Below, one piece after another: positions 1-8,215 of a stretch of DNA of 64,000 bases. Numbering within the stretch: the stretch's first letter is position 1; every line of letters starts with the position of its first letter. The DNA comes from Buchnera aphidicola (Meitanaphis flavogallis). Its GTDB lineage: Bacteria > Pseudomonadota > Gammaproteobacteria > Enterobacterales > Enterobacteriaceae. The DNA lies in the NCBI GenBank assembly GCA_039830035.1, contig CP140038.1, positions 248,001-312,000 of the forward strand, written 5' to 3'. Position numbers and translations under genes: made by a program. Under the pieces are notes generated by a model. The model was given only the letters and a program-made list of their open reading frames with translations, was not told the origin of the DNA and searched no databases.

Positions 1-212
1 GACAAAAAAAAGGAATTTATGTTGAATATGTTGAAAAAAATACAGCAGCTTTTCGCATAGGCTTAAGAAAAAACGATATTATCATTGATATTAATAAAAA
101 TCCTATATCTTCTTTAGAAGATTTTCGAAAATTACTCCGTATGAAACCAGAAGCATTAGTTTTTCATGTTAAGCGTGGTAATGAAATGATATATTTAGTT
201 ACGAGAGATTAA
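1..212 (+). CDS. degP: DegP/HtrA periplasmic serine protease, C-terminal end only (partial)
   Basis: An open frame enters from the left edge (first full codon at base 3) and stops with TAA at 210-212, giving about 69 residues. The translation matches the second PDZ domain and C-terminus of DegP: GIYVEYVEKNTAAFRIGLRKND corresponds in pattern to the PDZ2 glycine-rich segment, and the end GNEMIYLVTRD parallels E. coli GNESIYLLMR. DegP is a periplasmic chaperone-protease that degrades misfolded envelope proteins. The protease domain with its His-Asp-Ser triad lies outside the window, so activity cannot be judged. It converges on dapD, as in E. coli-like order, with a hairpin between them. Confidence 0.85.
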   Translation, partial: QKKGIYVEYVEKNTAAFRIGLRKNDIIIDINKNPISSLEDFRKLLRMKPEALVFHVKRGNEMIYLVTRD

Positions 213-220
213 ATTAGCGT

Positions 221-270
221 AACCTACCTAGAGAAATAATAAATATGTTATATTTTTTAGGTAGGTTTTT
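221..270 (+). terminator. Probable Rho-independent terminator of degP
   Basis: AACCTACCTA (221-230) is perfectly complementary to TAGGTAGGTT (258-267), followed by TTT and more AT-rich sequence. The loop of 27 nt can pair further internally (AAATA with TATTT). It starts 9 nt after the degP stop and lies between the convergent degP and dapD. Confidence 0.6.
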
Positions 271-317
271 ATTTAAAAAAATTATTAGATTTTTTCAGAA
301 ATGAATTTTATAGAATT

Positions 318-1142
318 TTAATTAACATTTCTCAAAATTTTATTAATTTCAGTTTTTTTTAATGTTTTTTCGTCTACATTTTTTACGATAACAGCGCAGT
401 AGAGATTGTAATCTTTGTTTTTAGATGGCAAACTTCCTGGAACTACTACAGATCCTTTTGGAATTCTTCCATAAGAAATAGTTTTATTTTGTCTATCGTA
501 AATTTTAGTACTTTGACCGATATAAACACCCATTGAAATTACTGATCCTGATTCGATAATTACTCCTTCAACAATTTCTGATCTAGCTCCAATAAAACAG
601 TTATCTTCAATGATGGTTGGATTGTTTTGTAATGGTTCTAGTACACCTCCTATTCCTACTCCACCTGATAAATGTACGTTTTTTCCTATTTGAGCACAAG
701 ATCCGACAGTTGCCCATGTGTCTATCATGGTTCCTGAATCAATATATGCTCCGATGTTTATAAAAGAAGGCATTAAAATTGTATTTTTTCCAATAAAAGC
801 ACCATATCTGATTGATGCTGGAGGTACTATTCTTACTTTGTCTCGAAAAAAATGTTTTTCTTGGTATTCAGAATATTTCAATTTAATTTTATCATAGTAT
901 TGTATTTCATTGTTTTTAATAAGATTATTTTTTTTTATACAAAAATAAAGTAAAATAGCTTGCTTTATCCATTGATGAGTAATCCAGTTGTTTTTAATTT
1001 TTTCTGCAATTCTTAATATTCCTTGGTCTAACATGGATATTACTTGATTAATAGCATTGGTAGTAGTGCTATCAATATTTTTAAAATCAATACTGTTTTT
1101 ATTTTCAAATGTATATTTGATTATTTTTTTTAAGTTTGGCAT
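318..1142 (-). CDS. dapD: 2,3,4,5-tetrahydropyridine-2,6-dicarboxylate N-succinyltransferase
   Basis: DapD transfers succinyl from succinyl-CoA to tetrahydrodipicolinate in the succinylase branch of lysine/meso-diaminopimelate synthesis (cytoplasmic trimer). The product is 274 aa, the usual length. The N-terminal helical part is followed by a left-handed beta-helix of hexapeptide repeats from about residue 105 to 215, with the family stretch [15 protein letters not shown] near residues 139-153 and the glycine-rich [11 protein letters not shown] after it. It sits next to map and the rpsB cluster, a neighbourhood conserved with E. coli. In an aphid symbiont it contributes both to cell wall DAP and to lysine provisioning. 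No truncation or missing motif is seen. Confidence 0.97.
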   Translation of the reverse strand: MPNLKKIIKYTFENKNSIDFKNIDSTTTNAINQVISMLDQGILRIAEKIKNNWITHQWIKQAILLYFCIKKNNLIKNNEIQYYDKIKLKYSEYQEKHFFRDKVRIVPPASIRYGAFIGKNTILMPSFINIGAYIDSGTMIDTWATVGSCAQIGKNVHLSGGVGIGGVLEPLQNNPTIIEDNCFIGARSEIVEGVIIESGSVISMGVYIGQSTKIYDRQNKTISYGRIPKGSVVVPGSLPSKNKDYNLYCAVIVKNVDEKTLKKTEINKILRNVN

Positions 1143-1237
1143 ATGTAGTTATAATTTTATTTATGTTTAAGAAACAGTTAATCATTTAAAAATGTAACGT
1201 AAATAATTAATATTTGATAACTTCTGAAGTTTATATA

Positions 1238-2038
1238 TTAATCGCAATTGTTCAATATCTTTGGTATTTTTTCTTCTTTTTGTATTGTTAGTATTTCACA
1301 TCCTTTTTCATTTACTAAAACAGTATGTTCATATTGTGCAGATAAACTGTTGTCTTGCGTTTTTATTGTCCATCCATCATGCATACATTTTACTTGACTA
1401 TCCCCTGCATTGACCATTGGTTCTATCGTAAATGTCATACCTGATTTTAATATTACTTTTTTGTTGTCATAATAATTATGATGTAATATTTGAGGATCTT
1501 CGTGAAAATTTCTTCCAATTCCATGTCCGCAGTATTCTTTTACTACAGAAAAACTATGTTTTTCTACATGTTTTTGTATTATTATACCAATTTGATTAAG
1601 TTGTACTCCTGGTTTTATGGCGTATAACGATAAATACAAGCTTTCCAAGGTTACTTTGCATAATAATTTTCCTAGTTGATTGGGTTTTCCTACAAAAAAC
1701 ATTTTAGATGCGTCTCCATAATATTGATTTTTAATAATTGCAACATCAATATTTATAATATCTCCATTATTTAATTTATCTTTGTGATTAGGAATTCCAT
1801 GGCAAACAACGTTGTTAACAGAAATACAAATAGATTTTGGAAATCCATTATACCCTAAACAAGCTGGTTTAGCTTGTTGCTTATTTATTATATAATCATG
1901 ACAAATGGAATCTAATTCTCCTGTAGAAATATTGGGTTCAATATATTGTTCAATCATTTCTAGTACTTCTGCTACAAGTTTTCCTACTACTCGCATCTTT
2001 TGTATTTCAATTTCATTTTTAATAGAAATAGTAGTCAT
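1238..2038 (-). CDS. map: Methionine aminopeptidase, type I
   Basis: Removes the initiator methionine from nascent proteins in the cytoplasm. The 266-aa product has the five metal ligands of type I enzymes: Asp in INIDV (about residue 97), Asp in YYGDAS (about 108), His in YCGHGIG (about 171), Glu in FTIEPM (about 204) and Glu in QYEHTVLV (about 235). Length equals the E. coli enzyme (264 aa). It is divergent from rpsB, as in E. coli, and 95 nt upstream of dapD on the same strand. A short A/T-rich C-terminal extension is the only deviation. Confidence 0.97.
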   Translation of the reverse strand: MTTISIKNEIEIQKMRVVGKLVAEVLEMIEQYIEPNISTGELDSICHDYIINKQQAKPACLGYNGFPKSICISVNNVVCHGIPNHKDKLNNGDIINIDVAIIKNQYYGDASKMFFVGKPNQLGKLLCKVTLESLYLSLYAIKPGVQLNQIGIIIQKHVEKHSFSVVKEYCGHGIGRNFHEDPQILHHNYYDNKKVILKSGMTFTIEPMVNAGDSQVKCMHDGWTIKTQDNSLSAQYEHTVLVNEKGCEILTIQKEEKIPKILNNCD

Positions 2039-2358
2039 AATTTTTTATATGTTTATTTTTTTATAAACATAATTATAAATGTTTTTTGATAAAATATATA
2101 TCATTAGATAATTATATCTTTTAATATAAGTGTTCCTTGTTTAATAAAAAAATTTATTATTTTCATGTTCAGTACTATTTTAAGTATATTTATCTATATA
2201 TGTTATTGTATGGATTGAATTATATTAAAAAACTTCTAATAAATAAGATATGACGTAGAGTACATTTTAAAATATTTTTGCAAGAAATCAGTATGCAATG
2301 GAATTTTTAATACGTCAGGTTATCTGGTTAATTTATTCACATTCGTTTTGGAGTATTT
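2039..2358. other. Divergent intergenic region map/rpsB (320 bp)
   Basis: No ORF or RNA gene is seen. It must hold the promoters of map (leftward) and rpsB (rightward) and the rpsB leader, but no convincing -35/-10 pair stands out from the AT background. A good ribosome binding site (TTGGAG, 6 nt before the ATG) precedes rpsB. In enterobacteria this leader is the target of S2 autoregulation. I could not confirm the fold by eye. Confidence 0.4.
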
Positions 2359-3072
2359 ATGTCTGTTATATCGATAAAAGATATGTTAAAAGCAGGTGTA
2401 CATTTTGGTCATCAGACTCGTTATTGGAATCCTAAAATGAAATCTTTTATTTTTGGATCAAAAAATAAAGTTCATATTATAAATTTAGAAACAACTTTAT
2501 TAATGTTTAATATTGCTTTATCTGAATTAAAAAAGATTATATTAAAAAAAGGAAAAATATTATTTGTAGGTACAAAAAAAGCAGCAAGCGCGATAGTTAA
2601 AAGTTCTGCGATATCTTGTAAACAATTTTATGTCAATCGTCGTTGGTTAGGTGGAATGTTAACAAATTGGAAAACAGTACGTCAATCCATAAAGTTATTA
2701 AAAGATTTAGAACTACAATCTAAAAATGGGACTTTTAACAAATTGACAAAAAAAGAAGCGTTATTACGTATGCGCGAACTGTCGAAGTTAGAAAATAGTT
2801 TGGGCGGTATTAAAAATATGGGAAGTTTACCTGACGCATTGTTTGTAATAGACGCGGAGCATGAAAAAATAGCTATAAGAGAAGCAAATAATTTAGAAAT
2901 TCCGGTATTTTCTATAGTAGATACTAATTCTAATCCTGATGGGATAGATTTTATTATTCCAGGTAACGATGATGCTATTAGAGCAATCAATTTATATCTT
3001 AGCATTGTTGTTAAAACTATATTAAAATGTTATTTTCGCGATCAATCGTATGATATAGCATCTAACAACTAA
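2359..3072 (+). CDS. rpsB: 30S ribosomal protein S2
   Basis: S2 is a late-assembly 30S protein that bridges head and body of the small subunit near S1. The 237-aa product (E. coli 241) has the family N-terminus [17 protein letters not shown], the central [15 protein letters not shown] and the C-terminal [25 protein letters not shown]. The start is set by TTGGAG six bases upstream. tsf follows after 28 nt, the standard rpsB-tsf operon. An opposite-strand ORF at 2682-3005 is only a shadow. Confidence 0.98.
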   Translation: MSVISIKDMLKAGVHFGHQTRYWNPKMKSFIFGSKNKVHIINLETTLLMFNIALSELKKIILKKGKILFVGTKKAASAIVKSSAISCKQFYVNRRWLGGMLTNWKTVRQSIKLLKDLELQSKNGTFNKLTKKEALLRMRELSKLENSLGGIKNMGSLPDALFVIDAEHEKIAIREANNLEIPVFSIVDTNSNPDGIDFIIPGNDDAIRAINLYLSIVVKTILKCYFRDQSYDIASNN

Positions 3073-3100
3073 AATAATAAAATCTATATAAGGATGTTTA

Positions 3101-3910
3101 ATGAAAAAAATTACTGCACTTTTAGTAAAAAAATTACGTATCCAAACTGGATCAGGAATACTTGATTGTAAAAAAGCGTTGATAGAAACACAAGGAGATA
3201 TAGAAAAGTCTGTTGATTTTTTGAGAAAATTAGGTTGTGTAAAAGCGAAACAAAAACAGTCATTTTTTACCTCTTATGGTGTTATATTTATAGGTTCTAA
3301 TAATAAATGTGCTGCTATGGTAGAATTAAATTGCGAAACTGATTTTGTTACAAAAGAAGATAGTTTTCTTTCTTTTGGAAGAAATATAATACATCGTGCT
3401 ATTACTTTACGAACAAATGATGATTCATCATTACTGAAAACATTATTTGAAGAAGAAAGAGTACATTTAGTCTCAAAATTGAGTGAAAATATTGTTATTC
3501 GTCGCATAGTAATATTGCATGGAACCAATATTAATAGTTATTTACATCATCGTAGAATTGGTGTTTTAATAAAAACTACATCACAAAGTAATCAAGCATT
3601 AATGAAAAATATTGCTATGCATGTTGCTTCTAGTAAACCTGAATATCTACGACCTGATTTAATTCCTAGTGCTGTTATAGAACGAGAATACAAAATACAA
3701 CTAGAGTTAGCTATGCAATCTAATAAGCCTGAATCAATTGTAGAAAAGATAGTAAAAGGACGAATGATTAAATTTTCTAATGAAAAATCATTGTTTGGTC
3801 AAAATTTTATTTTTGATCCACAAAAAACCGTGGGTGAAATTGTTATAGAAAATAATATTGATATTGTTTCTTTCGTTCGATTTGAAGTTGGAGAATTAAT
3901 TTGTAAATAG
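3101..3910 (+). CDS. tsf: Elongation factor Ts
   Basis: EF-Ts regenerates EF-Tu.GTP by catalysing GDP release. The 269-aa product starts with the UBA-like domain (KKLRIQTGSGILDCKKALIETQGDIEKSVDFLRKLG), then the core with the EF-Tu contact motif ELNCETDFVTKED near residue 80, and ends with QNFIFDPQKTVGEIV. It is slightly shorter than E. coli (283 aa), with the loss in the coiled-coil part of the C-domain. AAGGA upstream of the ATG is the RBS. A GC-rich hairpin follows at 3968. Confidence 0.97.
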   Translation: MKKITALLVKKLRIQTGSGILDCKKALIETQGDIEKSVDFLRKLGCVKAKQKQSFFTSYGVIFIGSNNKCAAMVELNCETDFVTKEDSFLSFGRNIIHRAITLRTNDDSSLLKTLFEEERVHLVSKLSENIVIRRIVILHGTNINSYLHHRRIGVLIKTTSQSNQALMKNIAMHVASSKPEYLRPDLIPSAVIEREYKIQLELAMQSNKPESIVEKIVKGRMIKFSNEKSLFGQNFIFDPQKTVGEIVIENNIDIVSFVRFEVGELICK

Positions 3911-3967
3911 GATTTTATTAACTATAAGGAGCATGTAATTTAAAATACATAATTAATCGTTTTTATA

Positions 3968-3985
3968 AACCGCCTAATGGCGGTT
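3968..3985 (+). terminator. GC-rich hairpin after tsf (rpsB-tsf transcript end or processing site)
   Basis: AACCGCC (3968-3974), loop TAAT, GGCGGTT (3979-3985) form a perfect 7-bp stem. It stands out strongly in this AT-rich sequence. The following bases (AATATACTTCTTTG) are only moderately U-rich, so it may be a terminator or a 3' stabilising hairpin between tsf and pyrH. Confidence 0.65.
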
Positions 3986-4062
3986 AATATACTTCTTTGT
4001 TAAAGTAATATAGATTTTGGCAAGCATTATATTCTTAAATTTAATTTAGTAATGAGTTATAC

Positions 4063-4794
4063 ATGAAAAAAAAAAATAATAAAGTATTTAAATTTAAACG
4101 TATATTAATAAAATTGAGTGGTGAATCTTTACAAGGTAGTAACAAATTTGGAGTAGATGTAGATGCATTAAATTGTATTATAAAAGAAATAAAAGATATT
4201 GCGAATTTAGGGATACAAGTAGGTATTGTTGTCGGTGGAGGAAATATATTTCGAGGAAAGAAATTAAAAAATTTTGGTATTAATAAAATTGTTTCTGATA
4301 ATGTAGGTATGTTATCTACTATTATTAATGGATTGATATTGTGTGATTCCATGAAAAAAATGAATCTTAATGCGCATTTAATGTCTTCAATTCCAATTGG
4401 TTCAATATGCGAAATTTATCACTATGAAAAAGCTATAAATTGGTTGAAAAATAGATATGTAGTAATATTTTCTGGAGGTTTAGGAAATCCATGTTTTACT
4501 ACAGATTCAGCAGCTTGTTTACGAGCAATAGAAATAAAAGCTGATATTATTTTAAAAGGCACTAAAGTTAACGGAGTATATTCTAGTGATCCAAAAAAAA
4601 ATATTAATCCGGTATTATATAAAACAATAACCTATGATGAAGCATTAACTAAAGAATTGCAAGTTATGGATTTATCTGCTTTTATATTAGCTCGAGATCA
4701 CAAATTGCCAATTTGTATTTTTAATATATATAATCCAGGGATTTTACGCCGGATTGTACAAGGTAAACGAGAAGGAACGTTGATTAAATTTTAG
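4063..4794 (+). CDS. pyrH: UMP kinase
   Basis: Phosphorylates UMP to UDP. It is a hexameric amino-acid-kinase-fold enzyme, distinct from eukaryotic UMP kinases. The 243-aa product has the N-terminal KLSGESL phosphate-binding segment, the GIVVGGGNIFRG loop near residues 55-66, and LKGTKVNGVYSSDPK near 165-180, which contacts ATP. E. coli length is 241. The N-terminus carries a lysine/asparagine-rich extension typical of AT-biased genomes. It lies between tsf and frr, the conserved order. The RBS before the ATG is weak (GAG). Confidence 0.97.
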   Translation: MKKKNNKVFKFKRILIKLSGESLQGSNKFGVDVDALNCIIKEIKDIANLGIQVGIVVGGGNIFRGKKLKNFGINKIVSDNVGMLSTIINGLILCDSMKKMNLNAHLMSSIPIGSICEIYHYEKAINWLKNRYVVIFSGGLGNPCFTTDSAACLRAIEIKADIILKGTKVNGVYSSDPKKNINPVLYKTITYDEALTKELQVMDLSAFILARDHKLPICIFNIYNPGILRRIVQGKREGTLIKF

Positions 4795-4878
4795 TAATTT
4801 AAACATTACAATATAGATTTTTAAAGATTATATATTTTATATATTAATTTCGTAGATAAATATTTTAAGGGGGCTATT

Positions 4879-5436
4879 ATGGTTGAAAATATTAAAAAAA
4901 TTACGATAACAAAAATGGATAATTGTATAACTTTATTTATAAATCATCTTAATACGCTATGCATAACTAGAGCATCTCCCTCTATTTTAAGTTCTATTTA
5001 CATAAATTATTTTGGTAAAAAAGTACAATTGTGTAAAATTTCTAGTATATCTATAGAAAATTTTAATACTTTAAAAATTAATTTATTTGATATTTCTATT
5101 AAAAATGATGTAGAAAAAGCTATTAAAAATTCTGAATTAAACTTAAATCCTATTTCTATAGGAAGTGCTATAAAAATAGTACTTCCTATTTTGACAGAAG
5201 AAAGAAGAAAAAATTATATAAAATTAGCAAAAAGTGTTGCAGAACAAAGTCGAGTATGTGTTAGAAATATTCGTCGTAATGCTAATGATAAAATAAAGTG
5301 TATTTTAAAAGATAAGTTAATTAGTCATGATATAGAACGGAAATTGCAAAACGATATTCAAAACATAACTAATGATTTTATAAAGAAAATTAATCAAATA
5401 TTGAAAAACAAAGAAAAAGATTTAATTAAAATATAA
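4879..5436 (+). CDS. frr: Ribosome recycling factor
   Basis: RRF splits post-termination ribosomes together with EF-G. The 185-aa product is exactly the normal length. The divergent middle still has ILTEERRKNYIKLAKSVAEQSRVCVRNIRRNAND, the signature helix region of domain I, and a C-terminal lysine-rich helix. It is preceded by a strong RBS, AAGGGGG, eight bases before the ATG, the best in this cluster. Order pyrH-frr-dxr-uppS is as in E. coli. Confidence 0.97.
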   Translation: MVENIKKITITKMDNCITLFINHLNTLCITRASPSILSSIYINYFGKKVQLCKISSISIENFNTLKINLFDISIKNDVEKAIKNSELNLNPISIGSAIKIVLPILTEERRKNYIKLAKSVAEQSRVCVRNIRRNANDKIKCILKDKLISHDIERKLQNDIQNITNDFIKKINQILKNKEKDLIKI

Positions 5437-5558
5437 TAAATTTCTTGTATATGCAAATCATATATTTACTATATTGAAATTTCTTAACGTTTATTAATTA
5501 CTTAATTAAAAATATTTTTATTGAATTCATTTTATTTATATAGTATTGGAATGATATC

Positions 5559-6761
5559 ATGAAAAAATTAGCTATTTTAGGTTCTACAGGATCAATTGGA
5601 GTCAATACTTTATTAATTGTTGAAAGAAATCCTCATTTATTTAAAGTTATTGCTTTGTCTGCACATAAAAATGTTAAGGTAATGACGCAGCAGTGCGAAC
5701 TTTTTTCTCCTGAATGGGCTTCTTTAAAAAATATAAAAGCAGCTAAGGAATTAAAAATACAACTTAAAATTAGAAATATTAAAACTCAAGTACTTTCAGG
5801 CAGTAGCGCGGCTTGTAAATTTGCTAGTTTAGAATCGGTAGATTATGTTGTGTCTGCTATTGTTGGTTCTGCAGGTTTAATGTCTACATTACATGCAGTT
5901 AAATCTAGAAAAACAGTATTATTAGCAAATAAAGAGTCTCTGGTAATAGGAAATAGTATTTTGATGAGAGAAGTAGTTAACAATAATGCAATATTATTAC
6001 CTATTGATAGCGAGCACAGTGCTATATTTCAAAGTTTACCTATTGACGTGCAAAAAAGATTGGGATTAGTAAAACTTAGTGAATATGGCATTAAATCTAT
6101 GATTTTAACAGGATCGGGTGGACCTTTTTTAAATTTTCCATTGCATAAACTAAACAATGTTACTCCTCGTCAAGCTTGTGCGCATCCTACTTGGCGTATG
6201 GGAAAAAAAATTTCAGTCGACTCTGCTACTATGATGAATAAAGGATTAGAATATATTGAGGCAAAATTGTTATTTCACGCTTTTGATATTAAAATAGAAT
6301 TAGTTATTCATCCTCAATCAATTATTCATTCTATGGTGAGGTATTGCGATGGAAATATAATAGCTAATTTATCGATTAATGATATTAAATTGTCTATTTC
6401 ATATGCTATGTTTTGGCCAGATCGTGTAGTTTCTGGTTTACCTCATTTAGATTTTTCTAAAGTTAAAACGTTATCTTTTTTAGAACCAGATTTTAAAAAA
6501 TATCCGTGTTTAAAATTAGCGTTAAATGCATTTTTAAGTGGACATGCTTCTACTATCATATTGAATGCTGCAAATGAAGTTGCTGTTTCTGCATTTTTAT
6601 GTTCAAAAATCAAATTCAACGATATTTATAAAATTATTGATTCTACATTAAATTTGTTATCTTTTTCTAATCCTAAAACTTTTAATGAAATATTAGAAAT
6701 TGATAAAATAACTCGTATGAGAACACAAAAAATTCTTTCAAATTTTGTAGATAAAATATGA
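5559..6761 (+). CDS. dxr: 1-deoxy-D-xylulose 5-phosphate reductoisomerase
   Basis: Second step of the MEP isoprenoid pathway: NADPH-dependent conversion of DXP to methylerythritol phosphate. The 400-aa product (E. coli 398) has the NADPH loop GSTGSIG at residues 8-14, LANKESLV near 124, the metal/substrate motif PIDSEHSAIFQ near 149 (Asp and Glu ligands), and HPTWRMGKKISVDSATMMNKG near 208. The pathway partner ispG is also in this window at 57662, and uppS, which uses its products, starts 45 nt downstream. Confidence 0.98.
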   Translation: MKKLAILGSTGSIGVNTLLIVERNPHLFKVIALSAHKNVKVMTQQCELFSPEWASLKNIKAAKELKIQLKIRNIKTQVLSGSSAACKFASLESVDYVVSAIVGSAGLMSTLHAVKSRKTVLLANKESLVIGNSILMREVVNNNAILLPIDSEHSAIFQSLPIDVQKRLGLVKLSEYGIKSMILTGSGGPFLNFPLHKLNNVTPRQACAHPTWRMGKKISVDSATMMNKGLEYIEAKLLFHAFDIKIELVIHPQSIIHSMVRYCDGNIIANLSINDIKLSISYAMFWPDRVVSGLPHLDFSKVKTLSFLEPDFKKYPCLKLALNAFLSGHASTIILNAANEVAVSAFLCSKIKFNDIYKIIDSTLNLLSFSNPKTFNEILEIDKITRMRTQKILSNFVDKI

Positions 6762-6806
6762 CTGCTTGATTATTTTATTCATTTAAATAAGGTTATAGCA
6801 AGTTTT

Positions 6807-7550
6807 ATGTCATTAAAACACTTTTTAACTATTAATAAAAATTATAAAAATATTTTACCACAACATGTAGCTATCATAATGGATGGTAATGGGAGATGGG
6901 CTAATAAAAAAGGAAGGCTACGAATTTTTGGTCATCAAGCAGGATTAAGAGCAGTTCGACGTGCTGTATCTTTTTCTCTTTTTTATAAATTAAAAGTTCT
7001 TACTTTATATGCATTTAGCAGTGAGAATTGGAAGAGACCTTTCTTAGAAATTATGGTATTAATGGAGCTATTTTTTAGTGGTTTGCATAACGAAATTAAT
7101 AATTTAAATAAACAAAATATTCGTTTAAAGGTAATCGGCGATATTACAAAGTTTAACTCTGTCCTAAGAAAAAAAATTTGTGCTGTAGAAAAATTAACAA
7201 TAAAAAATGATGGTTTGATATTGAATATTGCAGCTAATTATGGTGGTAAATGGGATATTGTTGAAGCAGTAAAAAAAGTCTTTTTTAGAATTCAAAAACG
7301 TTATTTGTTGATTGACGATATTACTGAATCTACTATTTCTAAATATTTATCTATTAGTAATTGTATTCCTATAGATTTGGTAATTCGTACAGGTGGTGAA
7401 TATCGTTTAAGTAATTTCTTTATTTGGCAAATTGCGTATTCGGAATTATACTTTACTAATATATTTTGGCCTGATTTTAATAGAAATATTTTTGAAAAAG
7501 CTATATTTTCGTTTATAAATAGAAAGCGCCGTTTTGGTTCTTTAGATTAA
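6807..7550 (+). CDS. uppS: Undecaprenyl diphosphate synthase
   Basis: Condenses IPP onto FPP to build the C55 carrier lipid for peptidoglycan synthesis. The 247-aa product has the catalytic VAIIMDGNGRWA motif (Asp near residue 26), GHQAG, YAFSSENWKRP near 70, and DLVIRTGGEYRLSNF near 190-204. Downstream, E. coli has cdsA-rseP-bamA-skp-lpxD before fabZ. Here only 185 bp remain, so that block has been deleted or moved. Confidence 0.97.
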   Translation: MSLKHFLTINKNYKNILPQHVAIIMDGNGRWANKKGRLRIFGHQAGLRAVRRAVSFSLFYKLKVLTLYAFSSENWKRPFLEIMVLMELFFSGLHNEINNLNKQNIRLKVIGDITKFNSVLRKKICAVEKLTIKNDGLILNIAANYGGKWDIVEAVKKVFFRIQKRYLLIDDITESTISKYLSISNCIPIDLVIRTGGEYRLSNFFIWQIAYSELYFTNIFWPDFNRNIFEKAIFSFINRKRRFGSLD

Positions 7551-7735
7551 TTATTTTATGTAAGTTATTGTGATTACTGCGATATTAATTTGAATATAAA
7601 AGTATAATTTTTTATTATGCATGCAAAATTAAAATTTGAATATAATATTTATAAAAAAATATTGTTTAAAATCTTATAAGAATACTTTTTTTATTTATAA
7701 TAGTAACATTATTATGTATTTTTTGTGATTTTTAA

Positions 7736-8194
7736 ATGTGCAAACTGAAACTTAAAGATATTTTAATGTTATTACCTCATCGAAATCCTTTTATTTTTAT
7801 TGATAAAATTATAAAATATAAAGAAAAAAAATATATTATTGCAAAAAAATACGTAAAATTAAACGATTTTTTTTTAAAAGGACATTTTCCAAATTTTCCT
7901 GTAGTTCCTGGAGTATTAGTTTTAGAGTCCATATTTCAAACAGCGTGTGTTTTGGCATATAAAAGTACTCCTCAATTATGTAAGAGGGAACTATTTTATC
8001 TTTCTAGTATTGATTGTACTAAATTTAAAAAAAAGATATTTCCAGGCGAAACAATGACAATTTATGTAGATATTATTACTATCCGTACTCATGCTATTCG
8101 CTTTCAAGGAAATGTATTTGTAAAAAATCGAGTTGTATGCAGTACAAAAATGTCTGTCATGAATGATACAAAATTAAAAAAAAATTTTATTTAA
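7736..8194 (+). CDS. fabZ: 3-hydroxyacyl-[acyl-carrier-protein] dehydratase
   Basis: Dehydrates 3-hydroxyacyl-ACP to trans-2-enoyl-ACP in fatty acid elongation. The 152-aa hot-dog-fold protein has LLPHRNPFIFIDKI at residues 12-25, the active-site His in GHFPNFPVVPGVLVLES (about 49-65) and the catalytic Glu in that same motif (VLES). In E. coli it sits between lpxD and lpxA. The neighbouring lipid A genes are absent here, so its role must be acyl-ACP supply, matching fabI, acpS and lipB/lipA elsewhere in the window. It ends directly before the dnaE leader, so it is probably co-transcribed with dnaE. Confidence 0.95.
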   Translation: MCKLKLKDILMLLPHRNPFIFIDKIIKYKEKKYIIAKKYVKLNDFFLKGHFPNFPVVPGVLVLESIFQTACVLAYKSTPQLCKRELFYLSSIDCTKFKKKIFPGETMTIYVDIITIRTHAIRFQGNVFVKNRVVCSTKMSVMNDTKLKKNFI

Positions 8195-8215
8195 ATGTTA
8201 TATTGGAATGTTGAA

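Noticed and set aside
2682..3528. Antisense ORFs within rpsB and tsf
   Set aside because: Shadows of well-conserved genes on the other strand; no RBS and no family motif.
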